From: Aselliscus stoliczkanus
Taxonomy: Eukaryota > Chordata > Mammalia > Chiroptera > Hipposideridae
Length of the DNA: 64,000 nt
NCBI GenBank assembly: GCA_033961575.1
Contig: CM066735.1
Span: 86,555,449 to 86,619,448 of the forward strand
Direction of reading: 5' to 3'
Part shown: positions 60,166 through 64,000 of the stretch, piece after piece
Numbering within the stretch: position 1 is the stretch's first letter
How the letters are laid out: the number at the start of each line of letters is the position of its first letter
The notes under the pieces: generated by a model
What the model was told of the DNA's origin: nothing
The model's database searches: none
What the model saw: only the letters and a program-made list of their open reading frames with translations
Program-made: the position numbers and the translations under genes

Positions 60166-61050
60166 CTGAATGGATTTAAAAACAGCTACATTGGTCTAAC
60201 ACACTTGATCAATGCATTAACATGGCTAAAATGGTTTTTTGTTAGTTTATTTGCTCGAATAAACCAAATATTAATTTGTAAGTTTATAGTCTGAAAACCA
60301 AAATGAACCCCTTCCTCTCCCACACCCTAGGGGGAAAAAACTGTTCTGCTAAAAATTTATTGTATTAGTAGTCCTAACTCTTTACCCTTCCCTGTATCCT
60401 TTCTCTTTTTTTTAGGTAGTATGGTTGAGCCCTCTCAATCTGACTCTTGGTTTAACCCCAGGTGAATTGCTTTGTCCAATGAGATATTAGCAAACGGGAC
60501 CCAAGTAGAAGCTTAGAATGCTTTTAGGCATTGGGGTGGCTTCTTTTGCTTCTCTGCATGGCTATGTGGATATGCTCAGTCTAGCCTGCTGGAGTATGCC
60601 ATGAAAACATAAATGAATCAGCCCTACCATGCCAGCCAAGGCCAAAGTAGATCCTCCAATGTCCAGCCCCCACCCAAACACTTGAGATCAGCAGGGGTAC
60701 ATAGATAATATGCAGTGGATCATAGAAAAATGAATAAGCCCAGGTGAGATCAGTCTAAGCCATCCTGCAAATGTGCGATCTAAATAAATTTTTATTGTTT
60801 CACAGCCTAAGATTTAGTAATTGCTATATAGCTTTATCTTAATAGCTAATTCCCAACACCCATTCCTCCCCATTCTCATTCCCAGCTAGATTGAGTGCAT
60901 TTACTAATCTGGTTAAATAAAAATAAATATATATATATATATATGAATTCATCACATTAGAAATCTTTTAAAATCTTTCTCCAGATGAAAAACCAAAAGG
61001 GTAAGTGTAATCACTGGATGCCAAAATTCTATGCATAAGAAAATTTCCCA

Positions 61051-61192
61051 GGGCCGGTCAAGTGGCTCAGTTGGTTAAGAGCTCGCTCAAGAGTGAGAGC
61101 TGAGCTCTGAGCAATGGCGGTTTGATGCCAGCCCGAGCTGAGCTGCCGTTGAGCTGCCAACAGGTGGCAGGATGGCTCAGCTAAAAAAAAAA
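61051..61192 (+). mobile_element. tRNA-derived SINE, GGCTCAG-head subfamily
   Basis: Head GGGCCGGTCAAGTGGCTCAG, TTGGTTAAGAGCTCGCTC and end CAGGATGGCTCAGCT plus A(n). Flanked by a perfect 14-bp duplication AAGAAAATTTCCCA (61037-61050 and 61193-61206). A good reference copy for this subfamily. Confidence 0.93.
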
Positions 61193-61215
61193 AAGAAAAT
61201 TTCCCATAAGATTTC

Positions 61216-61221
<6 letters not shown>

Positions 61222-61259
<38 letters not shown>
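61222..61259. repeat. (GT)n microsatellite
   Basis: About 19 GT units next to the SINE at 61051. The transcript reads (AC)n, 2.1 kb upstream of the 107-nt exon. Confidence 0.95.
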
Positions 61260-61261
<2 letters not shown>

Positions 61262-61639
61262 CTCATTCCTCATTATAGAACATTTTCTTCCTTCATATTT
61301 TAAAGATTCAATGTGCATCTATCCATTCAAATGAGATAATCATGCTAACATGTGAGTTTATCACTGGCAATAGCACCGAATATGGAAATATCTTAATTCC
61401 CTGCTGTAAAGAATTGTAGATTCTACTTTTTATGCCTCTTGTAAAATGACTTCCATGAGTCACACTTTCTACTGTCTGAAGTAGGATTTTCTTTATTGTC
61501 TCCTAACAGAGATTATTTTAGCGCACATAATGTTCTATTTTTGTAATACACAGATTATGACAATGGCTTCTCTTTAGGATATTCCTATTCCTATAGGATT
61601 TAACACAGACTTTGGGTGCAATTAATTATTAGGGGTAGC

Positions 61640-61860
61640 AGTTTGCTTCTTGGGCTTGAAGTCTGGCTCCCTGACTTACTGGCTACAAGACAATGTACAC
61701 TTAAAAAAAAAAATTCTGTGATTGATTTTCCTCATGTATAAGATGGGGATGATAATGTTACCTAACTCAAAAAACTGTCATTAGGATTAAATGAATTGAT
61801 ATATGGTAAGGGCTTCAAACAGTGTATGGTACTTAAATAAATACTAAATCACATTAGCTA
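61640..61860 (+). repeat. MIR element
   Basis: CTGACTTACTGGCTACAAGA, TTTTCCTCATGTATAAGATG and GTCATTAGGATTAAATGAAT are forward MIR; an A-run at 61703-61711 is inserted in the core. Confidence 0.8.
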
Positions 61861-62227
61861 CAACTACCATTATCTCTTAGCATCTCTTATTAGCTGTTGT
61901 CAGTCATCAGCTGCGAAACCTGATCAATTGTCAGAGTCAGAGTTCAGAGTGTTTAATCAAACATACTTAATCATCCTAAACTCTGTTCCATTTTAAGCCC
62001 ATGGTGGTTTGGCCACAGAACTTGGGACTGTACTCCAAGAATGACAAAAGGAAGTTTTGCTCATGGAGAGGATCTGTGTTTCCGAAATGGTTCTTGCCGA
62101 CTACAGCTTGTCATTGGACCATCTGGCCACTACACCCTGATAATGACACAGCTTGTTATTCTTATGTGTGCTAACATGCAATTGCCTATGACGAATGTCC
62201 CTTTTCCTGCTTTTTTCCCAATTATTA

Positions 62228-62228
62228 T

Positions 62229-62286
<58 letters not shown>

Positions 62287-62302
62287 TATTATATATATAT
62301 TT
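62228..62302. repeat. (TA)n tract, self-complementary
   Basis: About 75 bases of TA repeat with two AATA interruptions. Able to form a long hairpin or cruciform. Confidence 0.95.
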
Positions 62303-62571
62303 GTCACTCAATTGCCAGAGTTCTATTGGCAGTTTAAAACCATCAATGCTGTATTTTACTACTAGGAAGAGTATTGTGCCATCCACACAACAACAGATTT
62401 TATTGGGTTTTTCCTTTCCCCAGACGCTATATTAAAACGTTAAACAATAACTGTCCTAGAGCCATGAAAGAGGTAGTCTCTACCTTTAGTTTGCTTTACC
62501 TAAAACAATTCCATATCTATAATTACATATCTAAAAATGCAGGGTTTTCCCAATTCTTTAGTTTAAATATA

Positions 62572-62573
62572 TG

Positions 62574-62627
<54 letters not shown>
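62572..62627. repeat. (TA)n tract, self-complementary
   Basis: About 28 TA units, 270 bases after the first TA tract. Confidence 0.95.
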
Positions 62628-62630
<3 letters not shown>

Positions 62631-63195
62631 ATAGATTTATATAAACATGGGAATTGATATATGCGTGTATGTATATACACAAATATTTATTATATATTTA
62701 TCATATGTACACACACATTAATATACATATACACACATACATAATTACATACATATTTAAATGCTTTTTTTTTGTTAAACCTTGGAAGCTATAGAATTAG
62801 GGGAGTAGTCTTAACAGGAAAAGAAAAGGCCTCAAACAAATTGTTAACCTCAGGATCTTTTCTACCCACTGATATCAAAAAAATTTGCAGAAACATTCTT
62901 GCAAGAAAATTACCAAAAAACAATATGCTAGCTTGCTAAGGATCAAATATGGATAGACTATGAGATTCTGGATTTTAAATCTACCTTTCAAGGTTTCCAT
63001 TATTGAAAAGAGAACATCCAAAAAATTATTTTTACTACTAAGAAATTTAAAAAGTCATAGAGTGAGATTTTCTTTCAATGGAGACATCTTTGTGAACTGT
63101 GTTTACAGTGTCTCAGAAGCCTCAAGTCTTAGCCACCCTGATATTCAGGAATCTTCAGAAACCATCGAGCTATGGATTTTGACAATGATTTGTTT

Positions 63196-63284
63196 AATTT
63201 TTTTAAGCTGAGCCCTCCTGACACCTGTTGGCAGCTCGTACTCTTGAGTGAGCTCTTAACCAACTGAGCCACTCAGCTGACCCA
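63196..63284 (-). mobile_element. Short tRNA-derived SINE, internally deleted
   Basis: Minus-strand GGGTCAGCTGAGTGGCTCAG head, TTGGTTAAGAGCTCACTC, then a shortened body lacking the usual middle part and ending GGGCTCAGCTTAAAAAAA. Flanked by ACAATGATTTGTTT (63182-63195) and ACAATGATTTATTT (63285-63298), 13 of 14 identical, so the short form itself inserted. Confidence 0.88.
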
Positions 63285-63659
63285 ACAATGATTTATTTAT
63301 ATTTCTGATGTTGTTAAGTAGAAATAACTGCTGTTACTTTACTAATTTGAAGATGATTATGATGGAAAAAAAGATAGGACCACAATGTATTACTGAATGA
63401 ATTAAAAAATAAAACTCCAGAAACAAAGTTTCAAACATGTCATTAAAGAAAGATGGATATATTCATAATATTATCTTTGAATTCCAAGAGTATCATTTTG
63501 ATTGTTGGTTTCACAAGGCAGTATGTTTCAGTGAGAGTAGAAGAGAAAACATTAGTAAATTAAATTAGGTGAATTCAAATTTATATAATCTTCTAGTGAT
63601 TAAGTGATTTTGAAGTATACTGTAAGATAAAGTTCAAACTCTGTGATTAGAAGATAAGA

Positions 63660-63860
63660 ATTTGTCCCCTTAATCTTATCTTTTATCATGCCTTCCTCCT
63701 GCCTGGAATTTCCTTTCCCAACACTCTCCCCCACCCCAACATACCCTCCACCTGGCGAACTACTAATCAACCTTCAGAATGTAGTTCAAAAGTCACATTC
63801 TTAGACTTCTCTTCAGAGTAGTAAAATCGCCTAGTGCTTACTTGGCAGATATTCATAGGT
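63660..63860 (+). repeat. L2 fragment
   Basis: CCTGCCTGGAATTTCCTTTC, GTAGTTCAAAAGTCACATTC: a forward L2 ORF2 3' part, running to near the right edge. Confidence 0.65.
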
Positions 63861-64000
63861 TGGATGCTGTTATAGTTTATATTAAGTCCTTAAACAGTAG
63901 CAATTAATTTCCAGGCTTGAGGGTGGAAAGTGATTGTAGCAGAGATCGGGTTGAATTTTATAGATGCGTGTGCATGTGTATTGTTAATAGCATTTTATAG

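Larger units (their letters stand above)
1..64000 (-). other. RBMS3: Internal part of the RBMS3 gene (four exons and their introns)
   Basis: Seen: four short exons on the minus strand, each bounded by an AG acceptor and a GT donor, join without a frame break (phases 2, 0, 2, 0, 0) into about 100 codons. The encoded residues match the region from the end of RRM2 into the C-terminal tail of the MSSP/RBMS family, and fit RBMS3 better than RBMS1 or RBMS2 as I remember them. Known: RBMS3 is a mainly cytoplasmic protein with two RRMs that binds AU-rich single-stranded RNA and affects mRNA stability; it is a very large gene in mammals. Inferred: the whole window is transcribed as RBMS3 pre-mRNA. I saw no first or last exon, promoter or terminator, so both gene ends lie outside. 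Confidence 0.9.
59108..64000 (-). other. RBMS3 intron (partial), upstream of the 59001 exon
   Basis: Partial intron running off the right edge. It holds three SINEs (59993, 61051, 63196), a GT repeat, an MIR, an L2 end near 63660-63860 and two TA tracts. The stretch 59300-59700, about 200-600 bases upstream of the acceptor in RNA direction, has no recognisable repeat and includes balanced-composition sequence that could be conserved. 60180-60900 and 62800-63190 show nothing I can assign. No further RRM2 exon was seen. Confidence 0.75.

Overview
This is a mammalian nuclear genomic window. It is AT-rich, consists almost entirely of intron, and carries dense LINE, SINE and DNA-transposon debris and many microsatellites. 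The lineage-specific SINEs have tRNA-like heads. The long ones end in AATAAA-TCTTTT-A(n), the T+ SINE layout, and the L1 3' ends are of a Laurasiatherian type. Together these suggest a bat, probably a yinpterochiropteran such as a horseshoe-bat relative. That placement is inferred from remembered repeat families and is only moderately certain.

The only functional gene I can support is RBMS3 (RNA-binding motif, single-stranded-interacting protein 3), transcribed on the minus strand, right to left. Four consecutive coding exons are visible at 59001-59107, 38961-39007, 29649-29745 and 27339-27389. All have AG/GT splice borders. Their phases chain perfectly, giving about 100 codons of open frame from the last strand of RRM2 into the C-terminal low-complexity region. 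The N-terminal exons lie beyond the right edge and the remaining C-terminal exons beyond the left edge. The introns here are more than 4.9 kb (partial), 20.0 kb, 9.2 kb, 2.3 kb and more than 27.3 kb (partial).

Layout from left to right: 1.8-2.9 kb, a dead processed pseudogene of pleckstrin (PLEK) split by a young SINE; 5-15 kb, sparse L2/MIR remnants and one long SINE; 15.8-22.4 kb, a cluster of degenerate L1 pieces, including an ORF2 reverse-transcriptase segment with an FADD motif, plus a hAT fossil; 22.4-27 kb, mostly unassigned sequence, one SINE and tandem repeats; 27.3-29.8 kb, two RBMS3 exons; 30.8 kb, an 86-bp mariner-type MITE; 31.3-36.7 kb, L1, L2, SINE, hAT and MIR remnants; 36.9 kb, a long GA tract; 39 kb, an RBMS3 exon; 40-46.4 kb, three long SINEs, one a 581-bp composite; 47-58 kb, L2, MIR, two SINEs, a hAT fossil and a Tigger fossil; 59 kb, an RBMS3 exon; 60-63.3 kb, three SINEs and two large TA tracts.

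I found no new multi-gene system. The points most worth a second look are the likely cassette exon of RBMS3, the modular SINE family (including the composite element and sense-oriented polyadenylation signals), the SINE-split PLEK retrocopy, and the uniform antisense orientation of LINE remnants in the gene.
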